In this document: positions 46,995-58,800 of the stretch, piece by piece
Layout of the letters: every line of letters begins with the position of its first letter
Position numbering within the stretch: the first letter of the stretch is position 1
From: Pristionchus mayeri
Lineage: Eukaryota; Nematoda; Chromadorea; Rhabditida; Neodiplogasteridae
Assembly (NCBI GenBank): GCA_036245805.1
Contig: BTRK01000006.1
Location: 45,440,020-45,504,019 of the forward strand
Direction: 5' to 3'
Length of the DNA: 64,000 nucleotides
Position numbers and translations under genes: made by a program
The notes under the pieces: model-generated
Database searches by the model: none
What the model was told of the DNA's origin: nothing
Seen by the model: only the letters and a program-made list of their open reading frames with translations

Positions 46995-49350
46995 TTACGA
47001 TTCATGCCAATCTTGGTCGGGGATTTCAACTGTAGAGTTGCAAAGGAGCCTGGCAATGAAAGATTTGTCGGTGATTTTGCATCTCCAACCCCCGAACTCA
47101 CGTGGGCGCTCTTTCACAGAAACCTGCGTGAGGAACAAGTTGCGCATCCACAACACCTTCCCCAAGCGGCGTCGAGGAAGGATCTGGACATGGCGATCTC
47201 CCAACGGCACCACATTCAACCAAATTGACTTCGTTGCAGCGCCCATCTCAGCGCGAGTCGTCAACTGTGGTGTCGTTGGCCAATTCCAATTCGACTCCGA
47301 CCATCGCCTCGTCCGACTCACCCTCTCTCTCCTCAGCAAGGTGCGGCATAAAAGATGCAGGGTGCGGCTAGATTTCGATAAAGTCGCATTTACTGCCAAT
47401 GCGAATCTACTCGCATCGATGCCCCTTGCTCGCCCAATCTCAGCCACTGACGCCTACCACAAGATACAGGCGTTCACGAAGACGGCGGCAACCAACTGTT
47501 GGAAGAAGAGGCAGTCCCCTCCTTGGATCTCCCCGGCAACGCAGAAGCTCTTAGCCCAGCGACATCTTCTACGATCGGCCCCGCAATCCAACATCGCCCA
47601 TTCCATCACTTGTAAAGCAGCCAGAATCAGCCTTGTCAGCGATATCAAAAGAAGAAAGGAAAGCCAAGCGATAGATGCAGCAATGCAGGGAAGAAGCATA
47701 GTCAAGGCAATGCTCAATCTCCACTCATCTCGCAAGAGATTACTCGTTCCTGACCCAGTCTCTGGTGATCTTTCCCAAGCAGCAACTAAGGCCGAGGTCC
47801 AAAGTTTCTTCGAGACCCTATATCAGTCAACAGTGGATTTTCCCCTCTCCATCCCTTCTCAATCTATTGACCCTCTCCCTCCTTTCCTTCCCGATGAGGT
47901 GGATGATGCGCTCTCTCGGCTCAAGTGTGGTCACTCTGCTGGTTCTGATGGTGTTCTCCCCGATATGCTGTACCACTCGAGAGTTCACCTCGCCCCTTTC
48001 CTTGCCGATTTCTCAACCACCTCGTATCTGGAGATCAAGTCCCTGAAGATATGGTTCAAGCTGTCGTCTCACTTTTGCACAAGAAGGGAGACCCTTCCCT
48101 CATCAACAACTTTCGGCCTATCTCACTACTCACCGTCACTCTCAAGTCATGTACGCGTGTGATTCTGAAAAGAATTGAGTCGACGCTGGAAGAAGCAGAG
48201 TCTCCCACACAGACTGGATTCCGCAGAGGACATAGCACTCTCGACAATCTTCACACCGTCAAACAGATTGTCGAACGAACACATGAGTACAGTATCCCAT
48301 TGTACCTTGGGTTCGTTGACTTTCGCAAGGCTTTCGATTGTGTCGAATGGAACGCCGTATGGGAATCACTCTGGACCTTTGGAGTACACATCACTCTAAT
48401 CCATCTGCTGCGGCGTCTGTACGAGTCATCCACCACGCGAATTCGAGTCAACGAAGAGCTAGTCGATGTGAAAGTGAGAAGAGGAGTCCGTCAAGGAGAT
48501 ACTCTCTCCCCCTGTCTATTCAATGCCGTTTTGAGGCTTGCAATGAATGAAATAGACTGGGAGAAAGATGGACTTCGGATTGACGGAAGAAATCTAAGCC
48601 ACCTCGAATACGCCGACGACGTTGTTCTCGTCGCCAAGTCACGTCCCGAACTTGAAAGAATGCTGAGAAAACTGATGGATGCTTGTAAACGAGTCGGATT
48701 AGAAGTCAACGCAGGAAAGACTGTGCTCCTGACTTCATGTACTACCACCCGAGACCCCATTCTCATCAATAATCATCTGTTCACCTTCTCTGAATCAGCA
48801 ACCTATCTTGGCGGAAAGATCTCTCTTCCCCTGGATAACATGGCAGAAGTGGAACATAGGATTCGCTTGGGATGGTTCGCTTGGAGTAAGCTGTCGCACC
48901 TACTTTCGACACGGTTGCTCCCAATGAAGACTAAACGCCGGATTTTCGAGAGCTGTATATCTTCTACCGTACTCTATGGATGCGAGGTCTGGGCATTACG
49001 AGCAAGTGATAAGGAGCGGCTTAGCGTTACGCAGCGTAAGATGGAGCGGAAGATGCTAGGAATCAGCGTACGAGATCGTTGGAGGAACGAAAATATCCGT
49101 AATGTGACAAAATTGCGAGATTGGAATCAAGAGCCGATCAGAAGGAAGACTAAGTGGGCCCGGAAGCTGGGACGAATGGGATTGGACCAATGGAGCCGTG
49201 CATCTACAGACTGGATCCCTTACAACAAGACTCGCCCCCAGGGACAGCCTAGAGCGCGCTGGAAAGATGACCTAAGAAGATCCCTTGGACCGTACTGGTG
49301 GCATACAACGACCGAAGAATAAGACCTATCCTCATCTGGTGATAACTACC
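46995..49350 (+). mobile_element. RTE-like LINE 2, 5'-truncated
   Basis: It begins inside the endonuclease domain (PILVGDFNCRV) and ends shortly after the RT stop with AAATTGAATTGAATC. It sits within a foldback repeat. Its RT differs from LINE 1, so this is a separate lineage or an older split. Confidence 0.85.
47004..49322 (+). pseudogene. LINE 2 endonuclease-reverse transcriptase remains
   Basis: Three frames succeed one another. 47004-about 47130 holds VGDFNCRV. The frame open from about 47038 to 48162 holds WTWRSPNGTTFNQIDFV and DSDHRLVRLTL of the endonuclease and the RT beginning (LKCGHSAGSDGVLPDML). 48051-49322 holds the RT core (NNFRPISLL, TGFRRGHSTLDNLHTVK, GFVDFRKAFD, catalytic LEYADDVVLV) and the C-terminal ATYLGGKI and YGCEVWALRAS. 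Two frame changes (near 47090 and 48050) and the missing N-terminus make it non-autonomous. The RT core itself is uninterrupted for 423 codons. Confidence 0.85.
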
Positions 49351-49465
49351 TGACGTCATAAATTGAATTGAATCGGGGGGTACTGTGCTATCGATTGGGT
49401 ACGATGCCTAGTCATGATCTACCATTGACCTACCAATCCATTTTTGACCATGAACCTCTATGCGA

Positions 49466-50270
49466 TCCTGCGGAGAGAGGCGCTCAAAACAGGGGGCGCT
49501 CTCCGCAACCATGAGTGGGATTCATGATCTGAAAACACATCGCCTCCAGTGTTGGGCAACTATGCCTGTAACCTTTATCACCGAAAAATTGCGAGCTGTT
49601 GAGGTAAGGTAAGGACGAGTAGTCTTTGGGCTCGTTGACAGCGAGCTGGGGAATGGGGTGTGGCATGTGTGTCCACAGAAATGGGACAAAAACATCGATA
49701 TGTCCCCTCAAACGGTACAAAGCCGATGTCCCTACGGGGAATGGAATCCGGATGGAATGGAAAGTTAGGGCTCGTCTAACATGCATGATTAATATTTTTT
49801 TGTACTTTTGCTGATCCGGTTCAATGTATTCGATACTATGTTTGAGGCTGTGCTTGCATGGTTAACCATATTTTGTTCAATGAAATAGTCTGCAGATGAT
49901 CCCTAAATAACGGAAATCATGAACGTTTGACCTCTCCTGATTTTGTGTGCGCATAGTGCACGGCATTTGTCGAGTTCGATGGCCATTAATGTCTACTTAT
50001 GCCCCTCTACAATGGCTGTGCTCTCGGAGTTAGGTTGACAAGAGAGAGCACAAGAAATAGGAAGAGTCCCGTGCCATACAGTGGTATTTGAGGAATATAT
50101 CACGATCTCTCCATTCTATACACCCCTTCGTCAGCTCAGGTGGGAGTCTATGGGAAAAGAGGAGACCATTTCCCGAATTGCGCCTGTTACCGAATTGGTA
50201 ACACACATGCAGATACCGACACACTTCCCTGTCCACACGACAGTAATTGAGCGAACACCTAAAGGACAGT
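49466..50270. other. Spacer upstream of peptide gene F
   Basis: No gene supported. The last 200 bp are the F promoter region whose decayed duplicate flanks the foldback element at 44.6-46.2 kb. Confidence 0.5.
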
Positions 50271-50280
50271 GGATAAAAGG
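50271..50280 (+). promoter_or_regulatory. TATA/GATA-like core promoter, peptide gene F
   Basis: GGATAAAAGG, 37 bp upstream of ATG 50317, parallels GGATATAAGG of gene C and TTGATAAAAGG of gene B. Confidence 0.5.
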
Positions 50281-50316
50281 CTGTGATCCGTCCTCCACCT
50301 CTAAGCGCGCTCTACG

Positions 50317-51016
50317 ATGATTTCTGCGAAATTGTTCGTCGTTGTCTTTCTGATCGCTATTATGGCTGTAGTGGACGCGTTGGGATGTGAGTGCTTCTCA
50401 TTTTCTAGAAATATTACAATAGCTTAAGAATTAATTAATCAATATATTCAGGGGGAGGCTACGGTTATGGTGGATATGGTTATCGAGGCGGATATGGCTA
50501 CGGTGGATGGGGCGGAGGATGTATGTTTTTAAATATTGTTTTCACTCACATAATTTATATAATTTCAGCTTTTTTCGTCATTTTAAACTATTGAGCCAGA
50601 ATTTACATTATATTCTCCGGAGTGTTCGCCATTTGATAGATAAGAGCCATTGTTAAGAAGAAGCCTTGACGCTAGCATTTCCATTATGCTGTGCGCAGAT
50701 GGTGACTAATATTACTAGGGGCACATTCTTTATCAGTGGCTCCGACAAAGTGGGGTGGAATCGGGCGCTTTTATAGCGTCACAGAAGAATCGAGAATCGG
50801 CTAATAATGCTGGAATTGCAAATGGAATTGCGCCAGAATCAAAAGAGCTCACTAGAGCTTTTATATATTTGAGCCAGCATTTACTTTCTATTTTCCGGAA
50901 TTTTCGTCATTTGATAAATAAGGGCCATTGCAGATAGTCGTCGATACTACGGTGGATATGGAGGATATAGACGATACGGTGGTTACGGCTACGGTGGATA
51001 TGGCTGGGGACGCTAA
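50317..51016 (+). CDS. Glycine/tyrosine-rich secreted peptide F
   Basis: Exon 1 encodes the signal peptide (MISAKLFVVVFLIAIMAVVD, A) and LG. Exon 2 (about 50452-50520) reads GGYGYGGYGYRGGYGYGGWG. Exon 3 (50935-51016) reads SRRYYGGYGGYRRYGGYGYG and ends WGR at TAA 51014-51016. Introns are phase 1 (T|GG, then T|AT). AATAAA is at 51187. The MISAKL start is shared with gene C, so they are close paralogues. The product is Tyr/Arg richer than C. An antimicrobial or cuticle-defence role is inferred from composition. Confidence 0.85.
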
Positions 51017-52202
51017 GAATGCCACATGATATTGCAGGCCACATGCTGTTGCACATATTGTTGCATTTGATAGATAAGAGCCGTTAAGAATATAGATAGA
51101 TAGATAAGAGGCGAACTTCTTTGAATATTTAGACAAAGAAGTTCGCCGTGCTAATGCATATGCTTTGACTATTTGTTGTTGAGTTCAATAAATTAGTATA
51201 ATTGTAAGATAAAGTGAATTTTATTTCGTGAGAAGAGGCATTATGATTCGTTGAAAATGACAATCAAAGAAGGATTAACTATTGTCATTACAAATCACGG
51301 AGTACCTGTTTTGACTTCAACTGCACTGGCAATGAATGAACTATCCAAATCTGTTTGATGTTGCCTGTCATTTAATTATCTTTCTAATTGAAAATGTTAT
51401 CATGCACCTGCTCCATATTCTATGCATATTAATCAGTATGGAAAATTATATCTTTCGTTCTTGTATTAGGTTGTCTCAAAAGTTTCTGACTAATTATTTT
51501 TTCAAGTTTGCTCTCGTCAGAATCAGATGTTTCAATTTCCCTTTTTGCATGAGTTAGGATCTTGGTGGTGTAATAATAGTATACCTTGAAATCTAAACTC
51601 TGATGCGTTGTATGATAGAAAATAATTATTTTTTCCGAAAGGTCGAAATATGCCTATTTTTATCTCATTTTGCTGATGATGAATTCTCGAAGAGAATTGC
51701 CCTGTTGATTCTGCCTGGTGAATGAGGGATAGTCCAAGGACTAATTTTTCTGATAACCTCGTAAAATACGGAAATCAATGCTAGCTTGGAATGGGAGATT
51801 GTGAAAATGTCATATTTTAATGCTTGAGATTGGACTTCCACATTCCGATAAACTAAACTCAACAACGGATGGTTCAAATATCTCCTAATTCTAAATATAT
51901 ATTTAATGGGGAAAGTACTTCACAAATGACCGCAAATGAGCTCTCTCGGATCCTCAATACAATCCCAGGATCTATTGATGCTATACCAGCTAGTGTACTT
52001 TTCAGATTGTGTGCTCCTAATATATGTGGATATAACAGTACATCTATCAAATATGACTCGTTACTAACATGTTGGAAGTACTTCACGTTAGTGTATTAAA
52101 TTTGCACCTCACACGGTTTTCCGAAGAACTTTGAACCTTTGTAAAAGTTAGTCCCTTTGCCCATGTCGTTGAATTCAGAGCTTATTGCGAGAATCTTACG
52201 AG
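51017..52202. other. Gene F 3' flank and intergenic spacer
   Basis: A GATA-type short repeat (ATAGATAGATAGATAAGA) near 51090 and the F polyadenylation signal at 51187. No other gene supported. Confidence 0.5.
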
Positions 52203-52210
52203 CCCTTTAG

Positions 52211-52737
52211 GGGGGGGGCGGACATTTCGGCAACGGAGCGCCCTTCCCTGGAGATTTGACGTAGCTCCTTGGGAGTTGTGTCATTGTAGCCAGTGTGCAC
52301 TACTCTACATTTGCATACATAATTCGTGTTACCAGGCGAACTATAGTTTCACTCCATATCTATGAATAGGGGGTTCATGGTCCAAAATTGAGAATTTGAT
52401 TGGAAAATCATGGTTAGATAAACACCAAATATCGTAACCAACTGATACACATGTTACCGGGATACAGTAGTTACTGGTATACTGGAATATGAATTGGCTA
52501 CGATATTTGGTGTTTATCGAACCTTGATTTTCCAATCAAATTCTCAATTTTGGACCATGAACCCCTATTCATAGATATGGAGTGAAACTATAGTTCGCCT
52601 GGTAACACGAATTATGTATGCAAATGTAGAGTAGTGCACACTGGCTACAATGACACAACTCCCAAGGAGCTACGTGAAATCTCCAGGGAAGGGTGCTCCG
52701 TTGCCGAAATGTCCGTTGCCGAAATGTCCGCCCCCCG
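52211..52737. mobile_element. Foldback MITE, G-run family, 8-bp TSD
   Basis: Termini GGGGGGCGGACATTTCGGCA are inverted at both ends. The element is flanked by CCCTTTAG at 52203-52210 and 52738-52745. Internal arms include GGTCCAAAATTGAGAATTTG and TACTCTACATTTGCATAC. The same interior phrases occur in the element at 14570-15108. Confidence 0.95.
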
Positions 52738-52745
52738 CCCTTTAG

Positions 52746-54229
52746 GACTGAGGTAATGTCCGCTAGGTAGTGAACCCAAGCACTTGTATATGGTAGAAGA
52801 CGAGAAGTAAATCGGTCTACATCCAAGGACAGGACAGGTGAAAACATGAATACATCATCCAAACTAACATTTTTCTAGGGGCTGAATCAAATTATGATAA
52901 TTTCATGTGTTTGCAACGCTGCAAGATATAGGTTGTTGTGTTCTAATCATTTACCAGTTCAGATGCGAAAGAACGTATATAAAGATGAGATCGTGGTATT
53001 GATTCCCCAACTCTAGGAAGCATATTTATTGATTGGCATGGTTTGAGAAATTGAATGAGGTCGAGAAAAGGCAAGTTTGTTGTACCCGCGACCTCGAGAC
53101 GGGGGGCGTCGAAAGATCAATACAGTGTGCAGTAAATACTGATCGAGGATGGAAGTTCGCAAACTCGATCAACTGATCGACATTGTGCACAACAATTAGG
53201 ATTGCTGACCACAGGAATGGCATATTCACCAAATGAATCACGTAAAACACTTCCAAAAATTTCAGCGTCTATTTCAGTAACAAGAATCTGGTTGAGCACT
53301 GTTCAGTTTTTATTATCCGATGTTTGATTTTCAAAATCACTTACAGAATCGTCTTAAAGTATTCTCTTTCGCTAGTTTTTGAACCAGACAAGATATTGAG
53401 CTAAAAAATTGAACTAAGAATATAAAATCTAATGGGAACAATGTGCTCGTATCGCGAACTCATGAAAATCTCTCCGTCTGTATTCTCAATTGCATATGTT
53501 TTATCATTTATGCGGAATAATACACAATCGGAGCTGAAAGCTATTGAAATGAGAAATTGGTCAATATGTTGCGAAACATGCATCACGAAATAGATAATGC
53601 ACAACAAAATTATTTCATCAGTCTTCAAGCTTGTATTCGTCGCTCACGGAAGGAAGTTCATTGTTATTATACATTCGCTCGAAATCAGGAGAAAACCAGA
53701 CGTGCCCGCGCGGATGCGGAACGAAGGGGTAAGGTCCTGAAAAGCATGAATGTGTATGTAACGTGTTTGCAATTACTCCCTCCAGTCCCAAACAAATGCC
53801 CTGCCAATAAGAATAAAGCTACGGATCGGAGACCTATTGACTAATTTATTGAAGTTTTATGGACTGCTATCAAAGTATGCTTATTTAATGAAGAATATGA
53901 AATCTGAAAGCTGGATGTCATATGTGTTATTTGTGAAATGGATACCTCTGAAATCTGATTCACAACAATCGCATTGATCTTCGTCCATATCGCGTCCTGA
54001 GATCAGACAAGTGATCCTTCACTCGTGTAATTCTTCTCCTTTTAATTCATCTATTCCATTGTCTAAGGTGTCCAGTAGCTGAAACATTAGCTTACTAGGG
54101 TTTGAGAAAGTACAATTACTAAGGTTAATACCAAACTCACAACATACTGCTTCAAACGCAAATTTCTGCATAATGCTATCCTAATTTCCCGGTCGAATTT
54201 TAACAGAATTCTTGGAAATCGGCTGAGTG
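52746..54229. other. Gene-poor spacer
   Basis: A 95-codon plus-strand frame (53557-53844) has a basic stretch (RARADAERRGKVLK) but no start context, splice evidence or family match. I leave it uncalled. Nothing else is supported. Confidence 0.4.
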
Positions 54230-55350
54230 GAATCTGCCATGTAACAGTAGCATGTGGTCTTACTCAAGCCCTTCTTACCTCATCGGGAATGATTCCTACG
54301 AAGAGCGGATATAACCCAGCAAGAAATATGGTGATTCCAGATATAATTTCCCTAAATAAATGTTAACTTTATTATTACACATTTTGTGAAATTATAATCA
54401 ATTATCATTTTGATGCCAGAAAATCATTTGCACTATGTATATTCCGAACTTCATAGTATCGGATGTGGTTTGTGATCATTGTAGTGGTGAAACAGAAATT
54501 CGAAAAAAAAAATTAGTAACTCGAGTCTCTAGACTAGTTGATCAGCGAGAGAGAGAGGGAGAGAGCGAAGGAGTCGAGGATCTGAGAGAAGGTGACCCAA
54601 ATTACACTAAACTGACCTGGAATAGCAGAGAAGAACACGAGCACGGCGCCTCGTGCTAATGCCATCGATTGCTCTTTCCATGTTGCGCATTGCTCGAGCA
54701 AAGTGGTCCCGGATAACCTCCAATTAGGCAATCATTACCTGTATCTAATAAAGAGTAAAACTAGTCAATTTTATCCTGGGCTGATAATGATGCAGCAAAA
54801 ACAATGCCATATAAAATTCGAGAAAAAGCTTATTCAATATTTTCACTTACTGTTGTTTCACTGGCGGATAGATTTTCTTCTGTGATCATTGGATATTTTC
54901 CATGCTGAACAATTTCAAAAACACACAAGAACAGCTCATTCTGCTGCAAATAAAATAATTCAATAGTAAAATATGAAATTCGAATGTTTGTTTAAGCTCA
55001 CGTAAATATTGCGGAATCTTCTTGAGAGTTCTTCGATACACGCAAATATTTTAGCTCGCGAATTTTTTAGATCGACAGTTCCATCTCGAAACGGGCGTCT
55101 CGTCATCTTCAGCGAATATCGGTTCACCGTTAAACGTCTATTTTTGAAATTATCCCCCTAAAATGATGAATATAAGAATACACAGGATCATTGCATCTGT
55201 AACTGGAATTATAAATGGAGATTTGAGAAGTGGAGACTTATCAAAACAGCAAAAAAGAGAGGAACTAGAACTGTGGCAGATACGCCTAACAATACGTGAA
55301 AATTAAACTGTATTTGAATGCTGGTTGTGCGAATACGATGCACTGAATAC
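54230..55350 (-). CDS. Possible multi-exon membrane protein (chemoreceptor-like?)
   Basis: Minus-strand pieces with plausible splice sites: a hydrophobic exon (FHVLLGVSATVLVPLFFAVL, about 55235-55310), LTVNRYSLKMTRRPFRDG to LSRRFRNIY ending at a GTGAGC donor (about 55004-55150), NELFLCVFEIVQHGKYP (about 54860-54955), EVIRDHFARAMRNMERAIDG ending in CYS (about 54604-54712) and another helix, SGITIFLAGLYPLFVGIIPD (about 54278-54345). The alternation of helices with basic loops recalls nematode serpentine receptors, but I cannot assign a family. The 5' start and 3' end were not found. It could be a pseudogene. Confidence 0.35.
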
Positions 55351-55511
55351 CCACTGGAGTCGCTGTGCCAAAGTCGCTTCACTCGGTGTCCCGCGTAAAA
55401 TTGCGTGAGGACGCGAATGCAAAAGACAACAAAATATTGCTCAGAGAACTCCGTATCAACACTACTTGCTTTAGGCGCGTTCACTCTGAAGGAGGCGGAG
55501 AAGTGTTTTGC

Positions 55512-55588
55512 CATCATTGCCGGGCGAGGACCGAACTCGCGGCCTTTGCGATGTACATCGCGCGCTACCCCACTGCGCCACTTGCTCA
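55512..55588 (-). other. tRNA-like sequence (degenerate tRNA or SINE head)
   Basis: On the minus strand, a box A match (TGGCGCAGTGGGGTAGCGC) and a box B match (GCGAGTTCGGTCCTCGC with a perfect T-stem) are correctly spaced. The middle (GCGATGTACATCGC) is self-complementary and does not leave a 7-nt anticodon loop. The flanking ends do not pair as an acceptor stem. A working tRNA is therefore unlikely. Confidence 0.35.
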
Positions 55589-55827
55589 CTTGCTTGACCT
55601 ACCTACTTGACTGCAATCAGCAAGATCTCACAAACGTTCAAGACTGTGGCTTATCACGGATATGCGTGTGATCAAGCCAATGACTACCACTACAAGAATA
55701 CAAGGAATTTGAGAACTGTGAACATGCAAATATCAACTTAGTAGATCACGTTTTATCAACAATAACAATATGTAAAATATAATGCTGATTGGATGAGTAT
55801 CGCTTTCAAAGTTCTCATTACTCGCTG

Positions 55828-58800
55828 TTATTTGCATGTAGCCGCGCACCAGACAGTTCCCTCCTAAAATGGGCTTGTCTGATCAACTTCATATTTGACG
55901 AGTTCGATGATTTTGTGGCAAAGCAGTGAAAATAAATGACTGATTACAGGCCTTAGGTCTATTACCTCGCACTTGCACTTGGTGCATTTGTTTTTCTGCC
56001 AATCCTGTCCATTGGCATGCCTCACTCCATCCACTTCGCAGCCTGCAATACCGGAAGTTCGACGGCGCCTGCAATTTCTCATTGCAAATTTGAATTCGAA
56101 AGTGATTTTCTCCAATGGCTAACACACCTTCTTATACTTCTTCCGAAACAATTTGAACAAAGTGTAATGGTATACAACAAAGATATGTTTACAATACGAT
56201 AAGTATGAAATCGAATTTCTTACCGAACGGGCAGTTCACCCAGGCTCTCCGAAGCTCCTTCACAACCCGAGTCACAACACGAAGAGAAGACAGAGAGATT
56301 GATCTCGGCGTGATTATCGCACCTTTCAAAAATGAATACTAGCCTTATTTCGATGAAAATTCGAACTTCTCATAGAGCTGCGTCGAGGTTCCGGGGAACA
56401 TGAAGACGTTGCGCTGAAGTTGGCATATCAATGAGATCATAATTATAGTTTGATAAATCATAATTATAGTTTGATAAATCAAAGAAAAATGCTATTTTTT
56501 GTTGCGATTTGAACCTGTACTCTGTCGATGTCGTCACCATTGTCGCAGAGGAGTCTCGAAAGCGTCGCCTTCTTGATCTGCTGCAGCTGCAGAGGAGAGA
56601 AGACCGTGGGATTCTCGTACCTACAATCGAATAAAGGTGATAACAACAGTAAGATCTTGCAAGATTTGACATAGTCAGCCTTCGAAGGCGAGTAAAATCA
56701 TATGAAAAACATGTGCAGTATTTCATGTGGATGGCCTACCAGAATCGATCGCCCTCTCTGATCCTCTTGAACTGATCGGCGATTATGCAAGCGATCAGGG
56801 GCCCGACGAGTCCCGAGTGACGATGCTCAACGATTCCACCCACCCAGACATCGATGTTTGCTGAGAATAAAGGACAATTAAAATATTTGAGTCAAGGCAA
56901 GGCCGGTGTTTATGCTCTACACGTTCAATTGTTTATCGTGTTTATATTGTAAATTATCAAAACAAATTATTTGATCTCAAATCTTACCCGGATGCCCATA
57001 AACACTCCTTAGTTTGTTCACGACGTCGACGTCCTTCACGATCGGCTCCAGATCCGCCCACGTCGACGGCACGGAGAGATTGCAGAAGCGACGGAACTCG
57101 GTGTAACTGAAGAATCTCCGTTCACGGAAGATAAACCCAGCCCAGGCTCGCGTCGGAGATTCATTGGGTACTGTGACCAAGCTAAGACACCGTATGGTAC
57201 CGTACTCTATTGTATACGCTCTGGTTGGTACAATAATGATCGGTCGAATTGAACCGGAAATTGTTATTGCCGAACACTTACGAGGGGAGTCCGTGCTCTC
57301 TTGAACGCTGGATGTTCAGACTCGCCAGATCGAGAGCAATCTGAAATAGTAATGTTGTCAAATGTAGCCTTGGAGGTTCCTCTATAAAATACTGACGTCG
57401 ACGTTTCTGTTAAACAGCTTCTCGGTGAGCTCCGTGTTGAGCAGCTGACTCGGTTTGGGGAACTTGAGAGGAGATGCGAAGAGACCGCGAAGGAGTGGGT
57501 CGATGCCGCCCTCGGACAGCACGAGTTCGGGTGCGAAGAAGGCCTGAATCAGGGAAAGAATCAGGGCGAGAAATGGATTCGGTTTACAGATTTTGCAGAC
57601 TCTCAAATTGGGTTTCGAGGGTGAAATAATTGACGCTCTTGTTAAACCACTTGTGAATGTTTCTGACACAAAACCTTATGCAGCGGTAGGTCTCCCTGGG
57701 CGATCGAGCTGAAGTTCTTGTCCAGTCTCCTCAGCTTCGGAGGAATGATCGTGTGAGCAAATCGCATAGCAGCAGTGGAGAAAACGTTCGCGGTGCCTGC
57801 GTTGGTCTAAAACACACCTTTTAAAATAATTATAATTAATTAATTAATTACATTATGATTGTATCCCTTGTAGTCGCCGAGCAGCTCGTCGAAGGCCGTC
57901 TGCAATTGCATTTGTTTCATTAGCTGCTATTAATGAGACTAGACAATTGAGTAAAAACAATACAAGTGCATCAAAATGATTGCAGACCTCTCTTGATGGT
58001 ACTGAGCTCATTTTTCACTATAATTAGTCACCTTTCCCAGCACTATGGGCAGCCAGCTGTAGAAGGTGATGTGCTGCACGACTGCCCCGATGATCTTGCG
58101 CGTCTCAATTATTGTTCGATAAGCAAAGTTGAACTCTCTTCATTTTCGAGTAGCGATATAGTGTACGAAATGAAGAGGTGTGGTATTGTTTCTAGAAACT
58201 AGTCCGAATGATATTCATTTTTACGATTATTCTGAATCCGGACGAGATCTCACTTTTTTGACAAATTCGGTGAATACTCCAATTAGTTTCTAGTTGCTAC
58301 TTTCTATATTTTATCACGGCCGACTTCCTGTATTTAGCACCGATACCTCCTGGTAGATCTTCTCTCCATCCCAGAGGGGATTGAGCAGGAGCATCTTTGC
58401 CGCCAGTCGGTTGTGCTCACGCAGGAAGAGCGTGTGTATCGAGGTGAGGGCAACCTGGAGAATTCTTTCCGTGTACTGAAGCGCTAAAATGAACTTTAAT
58501 ACTCATAATAATGACAGTATCCTTGAAATGTGAATTTTGACGGCGCTTACCCTGAGATTTTTATACTACCTACATCTCGGTACCTGTTCATTCGCTCGCA
58601 GATCCCCCGCCAGGAAGCATCTCATGGGGTTCTCACTGGAGAAGTTCCTCCTGCAGTCCATGTCCGAGTCCTTCTCGAAGGGCAGATACGGCTTCTGCGC
58701 GCCCGAGACAATGTCGAATCTGCAATGTACATTTGCATCTTGGGGGTCCCAATGCACAACCAAAAAATAAAAGGCGATTCGGATATGTGTCGTCCGGTCA

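Larger units (their letters stand above)
46489..49465. repeat. Inverted repeats interrupted by LINE 2
   Basis: GGTTCATGGTCAAAATGGCT at 46489 has its inverted partner near 49440-49460 (including GGTAGGTCAATGGTAGA and the TACCCAATC part). A second inverted pair lies within 46557-46740 and 46815-46991 (AACTACCGTAACCCAG, CTGACCCAAGGA). The simplest reading is a foldback element of about 600 bp into which LINE 2 inserted. Confidence 0.65.

Noticed and set aside
53557..53844. 95-codon basic frame
   Set aside because: No splice or family support; left as uncalled spacer.
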